Assembly (NCBI RefSeq): GCF_003052515.2
Contig: NZ_QARE02000014.1
Span: forward strand, 80,473 to 144,472
DNA: 64,000 nucleotides
Direction of reading: 5' to 3'
Source of the DNA: Pseudomonas sp. RIT409
GTDB lineage: Bacteria; Pseudomonadota; Gammaproteobacteria; Pseudomonadales; Pseudomonadaceae
Shown here: in pieces, positions 25,021 through 33,304 of the stretch
How the letters are laid out: each line of letters starts with the position of its first letter
Position numbering within the stretch: position 1 is the first letter of the stretch
Notes under the pieces: generated by a model
What the model saw: the letters and a program-made list of their open reading frames with translations, nothing else
The model's database searches: none
Told to the model about the DNA's origin: nothing
Translations under genes and position numbers: made by a program

Positions 25021-25323
25021 CTATTTCTTGTTGACCATCTCTTTGATGGTGCCCGTCGGGATATTGACCAGCGCGTATTTACCGCCGATCTCTACCCATT
25101 GCTCATGCTCCCCTGGCGCTGTCAGCTTGCGGCTTTTCCAGTCCTTGATCGCCATACTTTCACGCTGATACTCGTCAGGCACGTTGTCGCCCTTTTTGAT
25201 CTCCCGAACGCCCGCGCCAGGCCGGTCCATCTTGACGGTGGGCTCCTCGGCCGCTTGGCTGATGCTGGAAACAGCGCACAGTGCCACGAGCGAAAACGCA
25301 GTCAGGTAGGTTTTATAGTTCAT
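25021..25323 (-). CDS. RcnB-family periplasmic protein
   Basis: 100 residues with a signal peptide (MNYKTYLTAFSLVALCAVSSISQA, cleavage before AEE). The mature part is the RcnB-like core DNVPDEYQRESMAIKDWKSRKLTAPGEHEQWVEIGGKYALVNIPTGTIKEMV. E. coli RcnB is a periplasmic protein affecting nickel/cobalt efflux; most Pseudomonas paralogues have no proven role. GGGAG five bases before the ATG at 25323 supports the start. No metal-transport gene is adjacent. Confidence 0.8.
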   Translation of the reverse strand: MNYKTYLTAFSLVALCAVSSISQAAEEPTVKMDRPGAGVREIKKGDNVPDEYQRESMAIKDWKSRKLTAPGEHEQWVEIGGKYALVNIPTGTIKEMVNKK

Positions 25324-25525
25324 GGAAACTCCCGAGGGTGATGAGCGAGAAAGGGTTCTTGCGGTCCGCAACGTGCGGCCGCGTGGGTTGAACCGCTGTC
25401 TCAATGGATCGGAACCGCTGTCAGGCGTTCAACGCGATTGATGGGTGGCAGGGCTTACAGCCCGGCAATACTGATTCCTCGAGTGGCGTGCAGTGCGTTC
25501 ATGCGGATCAACCCAGCCGTAGTTC

Positions 25526-25562
25526 AATCCTCTGGAATGCTTGCCTAATCCTCTGAGAATGC
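25526..25562 (+). promoter_or_regulatory. Direct repeats 21 nt apart, probable AraC-type operator
   Basis: AATCCTCTGGAATGC (25526-25540) is repeated as AATCCTCTGAGAATGC (25547-25562), starting 21 nt later, two helical turns apart. Tandem half-sites with this spacing are typical of AraC-family activator binding. The araC-type gene starts 61 bp downstream. Confidence 0.55.
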
Positions 25563-25590
25563 AGGCGCACGGATAGGAAACGCCGGGATT

Positions 25591-25606
25591 GCAGACTAGA
25601 GTCTGC
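25591..25606. promoter_or_regulatory. 16-bp perfect palindrome before the AraC gene
   Basis: GCAGACTAGAGTCTGC is a perfect palindrome ending just before the AAGGAG ribosome site of the AraC-type gene. It could be a repressor operator or an RNA hairpin acting on translation. Confidence 0.45.
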
Positions 25607-25623
25607 ACAAAGGAGTTCGAACG

Positions 25624-26556
25624 ATGATTCACCCCCGCGTGCACCAGGCCTCGTCACTGGCCAAGCTCATCGACCCACGTATCCGCGAGCCGGGCGACAT
25701 CCAGACGTCGATCCCCGGGCTGGCGCTGTTTCGTCGCGACCAGCCAGTGCCGCCAGCGACATGCCTGGTCGAGCCGAGCCTGATTCTCGTCGCACGGGGT
25801 GCGAAGCAATTGTGGATCGGCGGTGAAGCGTACAGCTATGACCCGTCGCATTTTCTGGTGACTTCCCTGGATCTGCCTGCCAATGGTCAGGTGCTCGTTG
25901 CAAGCCCGGAGCAGCCCTGCGTCGGACTGGTGCTCAAGCTCGACGTGACCCTGTTGACCGAGGTGATTGCCGCAGGCGTCACGCCCGCGCCCCAAGCGCG
26001 GGCTGCGGGGACGGGCGTGGGCATCGGTCGTTTGTCGCCGGTGCTGGAAGGGGCGCTTGCCCGGCTGTTGGAAATGCTCGATGAACCCCAAGCCATCCCA
26101 GTGCTGGCGCCGCTGGTGCTGCGGGAGATTCACTACCGCCTGTTGCACAGCGATCAGGCCGCTCGCTTGCGGCAAATCGCTGCCGTGGACGGACAGGGTT
26201 ACCGCATCGCCAAGGCCATCGACTGGCTCAAGCTGAATTACACCGCGCCGCTGCGTATCGAAGAGCTCGCCGCGCGGGTGCAGATGAGCGCCCCCACGTT
26301 TCACCACCATTTTCGCCAGCTCACCGCGATGAGCCCGCTGCAATACCAGAAATGGCTGCGGCTGAATGAAGCGCGGCGCCTGATGCTCAGCGAACGGCTC
26401 GAGGTGTCCCGTGCCGCTTTCGCGGTCGGCTACGAAAGCCCTTCGCAATTCAGCCGAGAATACAGTCGCCTGTTCGGCGCGGCCCCCCGGTTGGATATCG
26501 CCCAACGGCGGGGCCAGCGGGTCGATGAATCGTCCCTGGACAGTGAAACGGCCTAG
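25624..26556 (+). CDS. AraC-family regulator (AraC_N type, YqhC-like)
   Basis: 310 residues: an N-terminal cupin-like AraC_N domain (PGLALFRRDQPVPPATCLVEPSLILVARGAKQLWIGGEAYSYDPSHFLVTSLDLPANGQV, about 30-95) and a C-terminal double HTH (about 200-295: PLRIEELAARVQMSAPTFHHHFRQLTAMSPLQYQKWLRLNEARRLML, then AAFAVGYESPSQFSREYSRLFGAAP). Relatives such as YqhC sense aldehydes. It has AAGGAG upstream and ends 85 bp before the molybdenum hydroxylase operon on the same strand, so it is a plausible regulator of that operon, although these proteins also often control a divergent oxidoreductase. Confidence 0.88.
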   Translation: MIHPRVHQASSLAKLIDPRIREPGDIQTSIPGLALFRRDQPVPPATCLVEPSLILVARGAKQLWIGGEAYSYDPSHFLVTSLDLPANGQVLVASPEQPCVGLVLKLDVTLLTEVIAAGVTPAPQARAAGTGVGIGRLSPVLEGALARLLEMLDEPQAIPVLAPLVLREIHYRLLHSDQAARLRQIAAVDGQGYRIAKAIDWLKLNYTAPLRIEELAARVQMSAPTFHHHFRQLTAMSPLQYQKWLRLNEARRLMLSERLEVSRAAFAVGYESPSQFSREYSRLFGAAPRLDIAQRRGQRVDESSLDSETA

Positions 26557-26641
26557 GCCGCAATCCGTATGACCGATGATCCGCCTCGACGCGGGTCACG
26601 AATGACAAAACGCAACATAACCGATGATCAGCGGGTGAACC

Positions 26642-27094
26642 ATGGAACTACGAATCAACCAGAAGACCTATCAGGTCGATACGGATGCGGACACGCCCTT
26701 GCTGTGGGTGATTCGCGACGATTTGGGTATGACCGGCACCAAATATGGCTGTGGCCTGGCGCAATGCGGTGCGTGCTCGGTATTGGTGGACGGCAACGTG
26801 GTGCGCTCCTGCGTCACGCCGGTTGCCGGGGTGGTGGGGCGTGAAATCACCACCATCGAGGCAATCGAGTCGGACGAGGTCGGCAAGCGCGTCGTCGCAA
26901 CGTGGGTCGATCAGCAAGTGGCCCAGTGTGGCTACTGCCAGTCCGGTCAAGTGATGGCGGCCACGGCGCTGCTCAAACACAATCCCAAACCCAGCGACGC
27001 GCAGATCGAGGCGGCCATGGTCAACCTGTGTCGCTGCGGCACCTATAACGCTATTCATGCCGCCGTGCACGATCTGGCGAAGGGGGAAGCCTGA
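26642..27094 (+). CDS. Molybdenum hydroxylase, [2Fe-2S] subunit
   Basis: 150-residue small subunit of a xanthine-oxidase-family enzyme (isoquinoline 1-oxidoreductase/aldehyde dehydrogenase type). It carries two [2Fe-2S] clusters that pass electrons from the molybdenum site. The plant-type cluster uses Cys37, 42, 45 and 57 (YGCGLAQCGACSVLVDG...SC). The second, helical cluster uses Cys96, 99, 130 and 132 (QCGYCQSG...NLCRCGTY). Its TGA overlaps the ATG of the large subunit by one base (TGATG), indicating coupling. There is no FAD subunit gene, as expected when a cytochrome c is the acceptor. Confidence 0.92.
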   Translation: MELRINQKTYQVDTDADTPLLWVIRDDLGMTGTKYGCGLAQCGACSVLVDGNVVRSCVTPVAGVVGREITTIEAIESDEVGKRVVATWVDQQVAQCGYCQSGQVMAATALLKHNPKPSDAQIEAAMVNLCRCGTYNAIHAAVHDLAKGEA

Positions 27095-29346
27095 TGAACG
27101 CTCGTCTTGATGCCATCGAGCAGGCGCTGGGTCAACCACTGACGGGGCCGGTTAATTTCTCCCGCCGTCGCTTTCTCACCGGTTCCGCGCTCGGCGCCCT
27201 GGTGCTGGGTTTTGGCTTGCCGTTGGGCGCCTCCCGTGTGCAGGCCGCCGCGGCCGGCAACGCGACGGAGCGGGGCACGCAAGTCCCGGCCTTCCTGGAA
27301 GTCCGCCCGGACAACACCGTGCACTTGCGCTGCCCGTTCATCGAGGGCGGGCAGGGCACCTTCACCGCCATGGCGCAGATCGTTGGGGAAGAGCTGGATG
27401 TCGATCCGGCGAATTTCTTCGTCGACGCCGCGCCACCTGGTGATGCCTATTACGTGATGGAAAACGGCATGCGCATCACCGGCGGCAGCATGTCGGTGCG
27501 CATGAGTTACCCGACTATGCGGCGCATGGGCGCTTTGGCCCGCGCCATGTTCCTCCAGGCCGGGGCGGAAAAGCTCGGCGTGCCGGTGAGCGAGCTGTCC
27601 ACCGAGCCCGGTAAAGTGGTGCACGCGGCCTCCGGCCGTTCAGTGACCTACGGCGAACTGGCCGAGCGGGCCATGGACCTGCCTGTGCCCGACCCCGCCA
27701 GTGTGCAACTGCGCGACCCAAGCCAGTTCCGCTGGATCGGCAAACCGGTCAAGCGTCTCGACGCCTACGACAAATCCACCGGAAAAGCGCTGTACAGCAT
27801 CGACATGAAGGTCGATGGCATGCTGCATGCGGCGGTCCAGCATGCGCCGCGCCTGGGCATGACCGTGGGCAATCTGCGCAATGAAGAGCAGGTCAAGGCC
27901 ATGAAAGGCGTGCACTCGGTGCACCGGTTGCCCGGCGCTGTAGCGGTCGTTGCCGAGCGCTGGTGGACGGCCAAACGGGCGGTGGAAGCCATCCAGGTCG
28001 ACTGGCAGGAGGCCCCGGCCAATGCGAGCGGGCGCACGATGCCCGCCGACTTTTCCAGTGACGCGTACGTCCAGCGTCTGGCCGCGGAAAAAAGCCCGGC
28101 ACGCGACGACGAGAAAGAGGGGGATGTCGCGGGCGTCCTGGCCAAGGCCAAATCGACAGTGGAAGCGACTTATCACAACCAGTACCTGAACCATGCCCAG
28201 CTTGAACCGTCCTCGGCGTTGGCGCGGTTCAACGCCGACGGCTCGCTGGAGATCTGGTTGCCCAACCAGGCGCCGGACATGTTCCGAGCGGACATTGCCA
28301 AACGCACCGGGCTCGACCCGGCGCAAATCACATTGCATTCGCCGCTGCTGGGTGGGTTTTTCGGACGCCATTTCCTGTACGAATCGGCCAACCCCTACCC
28401 GCAGGCAATTGAGTTGGCCAAGGCGGTGGGCCGGCCGGTGAAGTTGATCTGGAGCCGCGAGGAAGAGTTCTTGCGCGATGCAATGCGCCCCATCGCGGCG
28501 GTCAATTTCCGTGGAGCGCTGGACGAAAACGGTTGGCCGGTCGCAATCGAAGCGGTGAGCGCGACGGAAGGCCCGACTGAAGCACTGGCGGGCAAGCAGG
28601 GCGACAAGATCGACCCCACCGCCCTCGAAGGCCTGGCGGGCAAATCGTACGCCATCCCCAACAAACGGATCGCGCAGATCTACGTCAAGGGCCCGGTCAT
28701 GCTGGGTTACTGGCGCTCCGTGGGCAATTCACTCAACGACTTCTTTTATGAGTCGTTCCTGGATGAACTGGCAGACAAGGGCGGCAAGGATCCCTTCGAG
28801 TTGCGCAAGCATCTGCTGCGCGACAACTCACGCTTGACCACCTTGCTCACCGCGGTCGGCGAGCTGTCGGGCGGCTGGAAGCGCGGACCGTTCACCGCCG
28901 AGGACGGCACCCGGCGTGCGCGCGGGGTCGCCATGGCGTCACCGTTCGGGACGCAGACGGCGGTGATCGCGGAAGTGTCCATCAAGGACGGCCAGGTCGT
29001 GGTGCATGACATCTGGCAGGCCATTGACCCTGGCAACATCGTCAACCCGGCCATTGTCGAGGCGCAGGTCAATGGTGCGGTGGCACTCGGGCTGTCGCAG
29101 ACGCTGGTGGAAGAGGTGGTTTACGTCAATGGCATACCGAAAGGCCGCAACTATGACCTGTACCCGATCCTGCCGCCGTCACGCATGGCACGGGTGCATG
29201 TGAAGGTGGTCGAGAGTGGGGAAAAGATGGGCGGCATCGGTGAACCGCCGCTGCCTGCGGTGGCGCCTGCCGTGGCCAATGCGGTGGCGACCTTGACCGG
29301 GCAGCGCGTGCGCAGCCTGCCACTGAGCCGACATTCTTTTACCTGA
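27094..29346 (+). CDS. Molybdenum hydroxylase, molybdopterin-binding large subunit, Tat-exported
   Basis: 750-residue catalytic subunit binding the molybdopterin cytosine dinucleotide cofactor; it hydroxylates an aldehyde or N-heteroaromatic substrate with water as oxygen donor. A twin-arginine signal SRRRFLTG (23-30) followed by a hydrophobic run (SALGALVLGFGLPLGASRVQAAAA) predicts export to the periplasm with the small subunit as hitchhiker. Family motifs include RWIGKPVKRLDAYDKSTGKALYSIDM, QLEPSSALARF, LLGGFFGRHFLYE, and the C-terminal MGGIGEPPLPAVAPAVANAV, in which GEPP contains the catalytic Glu. The gene order small-large-cytochrome c resembles isoquinoline oxidoreductase and membrane aldehyde dehydrogenase operons. 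The substrate is unknown. Confidence 0.92.
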   Translation: MNARLDAIEQALGQPLTGPVNFSRRRFLTGSALGALVLGFGLPLGASRVQAAAAGNATERGTQVPAFLEVRPDNTVHLRCPFIEGGQGTFTAMAQIVGEELDVDPANFFVDAAPPGDAYYVMENGMRITGGSMSVRMSYPTMRRMGALARAMFLQAGAEKLGVPVSELSTEPGKVVHAASGRSVTYGELAERAMDLPVPDPASVQLRDPSQFRWIGKPVKRLDAYDKSTGKALYSIDMKVDGMLHAAVQHAPRLGMTVGNLRNEEQVKAMKGVHSVHRLPGAVAVVAERWWTAKRAVEAIQVDWQEAPANASGRTMPADFSSDAYVQRLAAEKSPARDDEKEGDVAGVLAKAKSTVEATYHNQYLNHAQLEPSSALARFNADGSLEIWLPNQAPDMFRADIAKRTGLDPAQITLHSPLLGGFFGRHFLYESANPYPQAIELAKAVGRPVKLIWSREEEFLRDAMRPIAAVNFRGALDENGWPVAIEAVSATEGPTEALAGKQGDKIDPTALEGLAGKSYAIPNKRIAQIYVKGPVMLGYWRSVGNSLNDFFYESFLDELADKGGKDPFELRKHLLRDNSRLTTLLTAVGELSGGWKRGPFTAEDGTRRARGVAMASPFGTQTAVIAEVSIKDGQVVVHDIWQAIDPGNIVNPAIVEAQVNGAVALGLSQTLVEEVVYVNGIPKGRNYDLYPILPPSRMARVHVKVVESGEKMGGIGEPPLPAVAPAVANAVATLTGQRVRSLPLSRHSFT

Positions 29347-29368
29347 CCTGCAGGGAGCGTCTACAGCA

Positions 29369-30727
29369 ATGCCTATGAAGAACAGCCGATTCGCAAGAAC
29401 CGCTGGGGGAGTGGTCGTGGTGTGCCTGGTCGCGGCGATGCTGCTGGCCTGGTACGTCACCCGCGAACCCGCCTCGTCGTTGCAGAACGATCCCACTGCG
29501 GTCGCCGACATCGACCCTGCCCTGGTGAGCCGTGGCGAGTACGTCGCCCGGCTCAGCGACTGCGTGGCCTGCCACAGCGTGCCGAATGGCGCGCCTTTCG
29601 CAGGCGGCCTGGAAATGGCCACCCCTTTGGGGGCGATTCATGCCACCAACATCACCCCGGACAAAGAAACCGGGATTGGCAGTTACAGCCTGGCCGATTT
29701 TGATCGGGCCCTGCGCCACGGTGTCGCGCCGGGCGGCCGACGCCTGTATCCAGCAATGCCGTATCCGTCGTATGCCAAGCTCAATGATGACGATGTGCGT
29801 GCGCTGTACGCCTTCTTCATGAAAGGGGTCGCGCCGGTCAAGCAGGCCAATATCCCCAGCTCGATTCCATGGCCCTTGAATTTGCGCTGGCCGATCGCGC
29901 TGTGGAATGGTGTGTTCGCTGACACCACGCCATATGTGGCCAAGTCCGGACAGGATGAACTGTGGAATCGGGGCGCGTACCTGGTGCAAGGCGCGGGTCA
30001 CTGTGGCAGTTGCCACACGCCGCGTGGCCTGGCATTCAATGAGAAGGCGCTGGATGAGTCCGGCAAGCCGTTCCTGGCCGGTGCATTATTGGATGGCTGG
30101 TACGCGCCAAGCCTGCGGGACGACCCCAACACGGGGCTGGGTCGCTGGAGCGAAGCGCAGATCGTGCAGTTCCTCAAAACCGGTCGCAACCAGCACGCCG
30201 TGGTGTTCGGCTCGATGACCGAAGCGTTCAACAACTCGACTCAGTTCATGAGCGATAACGACCTTGCTGCCATCGCCCGCTACCTCAAGTCGCTGCCGGG
30301 GGATAGCCAGCGTGACGGCACGCCTTGGCAGTATCAGGCCGTCTCCGCTGCGGAACGATTGGACACGCCCGGCGCTCACACTTATGTTACCCGCTGCGCT
30401 TCGTGCCACGGGGTGGACGGACAGGGCCAGCCTGAGGCGATGCCCCCATTGGCGGGCGCCACTTCGGCGCTGGCGAAGGAGGCGGCTTCAGCGATCAACA
30501 TCACGTTGAACGGCTCGCAACGGGTGGTCGCGGCAGGGGTACCGGATGCCTATCGCATGCCGGCGTTTCGCGAGCAGTTGTCGGATCAGCAAATCGCTGA
30601 GGTCCTGACGTTCATTCGCACCACTTGGGGCAATCACGGCACGGCGGTGGATGCACAATCGGTTGGCAAACTGCGAGAGCACACCGATCCGGCCAGCAGC
30701 AGCCCGATCATTCTGCACATGCGTTGA
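29369..30727 (+). CDS. Tri-haem cytochrome c, electron acceptor of the molybdenum hydroxylase
   Basis: 452 residues with an N-terminal membrane anchor (about 12-30, GGVVVVCLVAAMLLAWYV). Three haem c sites follow: CVACH (65-69), CGSCH (212-216) and CASCH (343-347). The arrangement matches the cytochrome subunit of membrane-bound alcohol, aldehyde and gluconate dehydrogenases, which passes electrons to ubiquinone or terminal oxidases from the periplasmic side. It lies 22 bp after the large subunit and 9 bp before xdhC, so it is in the same operon. Start ATG 29369 or 29375; the AGGGAG upstream is rather distant. Confidence 0.9.
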   Translation: MPMKNSRFARTAGGVVVVCLVAAMLLAWYVTREPASSLQNDPTAVADIDPALVSRGEYVARLSDCVACHSVPNGAPFAGGLEMATPLGAIHATNITPDKETGIGSYSLADFDRALRHGVAPGGRRLYPAMPYPSYAKLNDDDVRALYAFFMKGVAPVKQANIPSSIPWPLNLRWPIALWNGVFADTTPYVAKSGQDELWNRGAYLVQGAGHCGSCHTPRGLAFNEKALDESGKPFLAGALLDGWYAPSLRDDPNTGLGRWSEAQIVQFLKTGRNQHAVVFGSMTEAFNNSTQFMSDNDLAAIARYLKSLPGDSQRDGTPWQYQAVSAAERLDTPGAHTYVTRCASCHGVDGQGQPEAMPPLAGATSALAKEAASAINITLNGSQRVVAAGVPDAYRMPAFREQLSDQQIAEVLTFIRTTWGNHGTAVDAQSVGKLREHTDPASSSPIILHMR

Positions 30728-30736
30728 GGACGTCAG

Positions 30737-31759
30737 ATGGAAAGCATCGATCTATTGGTGTTACGCACCGCGCGCGACTGGCTCGCGTCGGGCCACCGGG
30801 TCTTGTTGGCAACCGTCGCCCGCACCTGGGGCTCTTCGCCGCGGCCGGTGGGATCGATGATGGCGCTGCGCAACGACGGGCGGGTGGTGGGCAGTGTGTC
30901 CGGTGGCTGCATCGAGGACGATCTGATTCACCGTTACACCACGGCCTATGGTGGCAGCGGGCTGCCGGACCGTCAGCCTGACGTCGTGCGCTACGGCGTC
31001 AGTGCCGACGAAGCCCATCGCTTCGGCTTGCCCTGCGGGGGCACGTTGGAACTGGTGCTCGAGTTCACCCCCGACTGGCGCTCCCTCGATGAACTGCTGG
31101 CGCGGCTCGACACAGGTCAGTTGGTGCGACGGCGGTTACGCCTGGACACTAACGCGATTGCCCTCGAACACAGCGCCCAGCCGGAGCAATTCAGCTTCGA
31201 TGGCGAGCACATGCTCAACACGCTGGGGCCGGGGTACCGATTGTTGATGATCGGTGCCGGTGCGCTGGCCGAATACCTGGCGACGATGGCGCTGTTCAAT
31301 GGCTTCAAGGTCACGGTCTGCGACCCGCGCCCCGAGTACGTCGAAACCTGGGCCGTTGCCGGGGTCGAGTGCCGGGTAGGCATGCCGGATGACGTGGTTC
31401 GTGAGTTCGCCGTCGATCTGCGCACCTGCATCGTCGCCTTGAGCCATGATCCCAAGCTGGACGACCTGGCATTGCTGGAAGCGTTGCAGAGCCCGGCCTT
31501 CTACATCGGTGCCATCGGATCGCGGCGTAATAGCCAGCTGCGGCGTGAACGTCTGATCGAGCATTTCGGGGAGACCGATGCCTCGCTTCGCCGACTGCAC
31601 GGCCCGATGGGCATTTACATCGGCAGCAAGACACCAGCGGAGATCGCCGTCAGCGTCATGGCGGAAATTCTGGCGGCCAAGAACGGCATCCAGCTTCCCC
31701 GCACCACTGACGTCGCCGAAGCCAAGCGTCTGCGCGAAAACGTGATGTCGGACGGCTGA
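30737..31759 (+). CDS. XdhC-family molybdenum cofactor maturation protein
   Basis: 340-residue XdhC/CoxI protein, thought to bind molybdenum cofactor, promote its sulfuration and insert it into the hydroxylase. The N-terminal CoxI part has VLLATVARTWGSSPRPVGSMMAL and GRVVGSVSGGCIEDDL, where the Cys is the conserved cofactor-related residue. The C-terminal XdhC Rossmann part has LLMIGAGALAEYLATMALFNGFKVTVCDPR and FYIGAIGSRRNSQLRRERL. It is the last gene of the operon, which is consistent with dedicated maturation of the neighbouring large subunit in the cytoplasm before Tat export. Confidence 0.9.
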   Translation: MESIDLLVLRTARDWLASGHRVLLATVARTWGSSPRPVGSMMALRNDGRVVGSVSGGCIEDDLIHRYTTAYGGSGLPDRQPDVVRYGVSADEAHRFGLPCGGTLELVLEFTPDWRSLDELLARLDTGQLVRRRLRLDTNAIALEHSAQPEQFSFDGEHMLNTLGPGYRLLMIGAGALAEYLATMALFNGFKVTVCDPRPEYVETWAVAGVECRVGMPDDVVREFAVDLRTCIVALSHDPKLDDLALLEALQSPAFYIGAIGSRRNSQLRRERLIEHFGETDASLRRLHGPMGIYIGSKTPAEIAVSVMAEILAAKNGIQLPRTTDVAEAKRLRENVMSDG

Positions 31760-31782
31760 ACGGCACGGCTTGACCGGGTGAT

Positions 31783-31796
31783 CTACTAGAAGGTAG
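31783..31796. promoter_or_regulatory. Inverted repeat before the TetR gene, probable autoregulatory operator
   Basis: CTACTAGAAGGTAG is an inverted repeat with arms CTAC/GTAG about a 6-nt centre, ending 9 bp before the TetR ATG. The position is typical of TetR autoregulation, and it would also sit between xdhC and the regulator. Confidence 0.45.
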
Positions 31797-31805
31797 GGTG
31801 CGCCC

Positions 31806-32390
31806 ATGAACACGCACTCTACGACTTACTTCGATATCCTCGACTGCGCCCGCTCGTTGATCGTCGCGGGCGGCTACAGCGGTTTCAGCTACGCCGATAT
31901 TTCCGAATTCGTCGGTATCCGCAAGGCCAGTATCCACCACCATTTCCCCACCAAGGTCGACCTGGTGCGCACCCTCGTGATGCAGTACCGCCAGCAGGCG
32001 GAGGCCGGGATTGCCGAACTCGAGCGCCAGTGCCCGGACGCGGCCGATCAGTTGCGCGCCTACATCGGTTACTGGATGGGGTGCATCGACGATGCCGCCA
32101 AGGGTTATTGCGTATGTGCGCTGCTGGCGACCCAGATTCCGGTATTGCCTCAGGAAATCGTGCTCGAAGTGCGTGCGCATTTCCGTTCATTGAGTGCCTG
32201 GCTGACGTCGGTCTTGGAACGTGGCGCGATGCGTGGACGCCTTGTGCTGTCCAGCGACGCCCGCACGGAGGCCGAAGCCTTCATGGCGGCGGTCCACGGC
32301 GCCATGCTTTCGGCCCGTGCATATGGAGATCCCAAGGTGTTCGGTACGATCGTCGAGCCTTTGGTGGGGCGACTGATCGCCAACGGTTGA
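31806..32390 (+). CDS. TetR/AcrR-family regulator
   Basis: 194-residue one-component repressor. The N-terminal HTH (about 10-55) contains LIVAGGYSGFSYADISEFVGIRKASIHHHFPTKVDLVRTLV, a TetR_N signature. The helical C-terminal domain has several cysteines (GYCVCALLATQI) that could sense electrophiles. It starts 46 bp after xdhC and converges on the isochorismatase gene, so it may regulate itself, the molybdenum hydroxylase operon or the neighbour; which one cannot be decided. Confidence 0.87.
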   Translation: MNTHSTTYFDILDCARSLIVAGGYSGFSYADISEFVGIRKASIHHHFPTKVDLVRTLVMQYRQQAEAGIAELERQCPDAADQLRAYIGYWMGCIDDAAKGYCVCALLATQIPVLPQEIVLEVRAHFRSLSAWLTSVLERGAMRGRLVLSSDARTEAEAFMAAVHGAMLSARAYGDPKVFGTIVEPLVGRLIANG

Positions 32391-32453
32391 GAGAGGGGGC
32401 CGCTGTGCGCGACCCCATCCCCTGGCGCTCGGTTGGCCTGAATCGAGCCGCGT

Positions 32454-33080
32454 TTAGATGGATTTTTCCGCGTTGAACCCGTCGGCGTTTTCGAAGACGC
32501 CCATGAAGCCCGGCACCGTGGATGCCCTTGCCCAGTCACGCTGAAGCTCGCAGTACATCTGCACGCGGCTGATCAGCTTCCCACCCGCTTGCTCGATTCG
32601 ACGCAACGCCGCTTCGTGCGCAGCCACCGAGGTACCACCCACGGCATCGACCGGTACGTAGACCTCGTAACCTTCCTGCAAAGCGTCGAGGGCTGGAAAC
32701 GCCAGGCAGGCTTCTGTCCAGAGCGCGGTGATGATGAGCTTGCGGCGGCCGAGAGCCTTGACCGCCTGCTTGAACTCGATGTCTTCCCAACTGTTGATGG
32801 ACGTTCGATCGTAGGTCGGCAGGTGGCCCAATACCTCCTGCAGCGCCAGGATCGGCGGTTTGTTACGCCCTGTCGCAACGTTGACGGTGGAGTGAATGAT
32901 CGGAAGGTTGTAGTTGAGCGCTGCCTTGGCCACGCTGGTGATGTTGAATACCAGTTCGTCGCGCGGCATCGAGCGGATCGAAGAGACCTGGACGGGCTGG
33001 TAATCGATGATGATCAGCGCCGAATTTTCCGGCGACAAAAGATGATCGGTCAACGGGTTGCGAATGGTCTCGCTTGCCAT
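32454..33080 (-). CDS. Isochorismatase-family (YcaC-like) cysteine hydrolase
   Basis: 208 residues. The fold signature is ALIIIDYQPVQ (Asp26), and TALWTEACLAFPALDALQEGYEVYVPVDAVGGTS carries the catalytic Cys125. The position normally holding the third residue (Lys) reads YDRTSINSWED, with Arg, as in several YcaC relatives. YcaC-type enzymes are octameric hydrolases of unknown substrate, often annotated as nicotinamidase-like. ATG 33080 is preceded by AGGAG seven bases upstream. It is divergent from the LysR gene 225 bp away, a typical target arrangement. Confidence 0.87.
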   Translation of the reverse strand: MASETIRNPLTDHLLSPENSALIIIDYQPVQVSSIRSMPRDELVFNITSVAKAALNYNLPIIHSTVNVATGRNKPPILALQEVLGHLPTYDRTSINSWEDIEFKQAVKALGRRKLIITALWTEACLAFPALDALQEGYEVYVPVDAVGGTSVAAHEAALRRIEQAGGKLISRVQMYCELQRDWARASTVPGFMGVFENADGFNAEKSI

Positions 33081-33304
33081 GTGCTGCTCCTGCTTGGATT
33101 TATTGTCGAGGTGTGGGACGGGCCGTACGCTCGCCGTTGCAAACGGACGAGCCAGAGTCTGTCCTCGCCGAATCGAGATCAACTCGATACCCGAACGGCC
33201 TCCCGGAGAGGGAAGCCATCAGGCAGCAGGATTGTGCTGTTGCATTCTTCGACTCAGTAGTAGCATGTCGAGCCTTGCTGTGTTGCACAAAGAGGAACGC
33301 TGGC

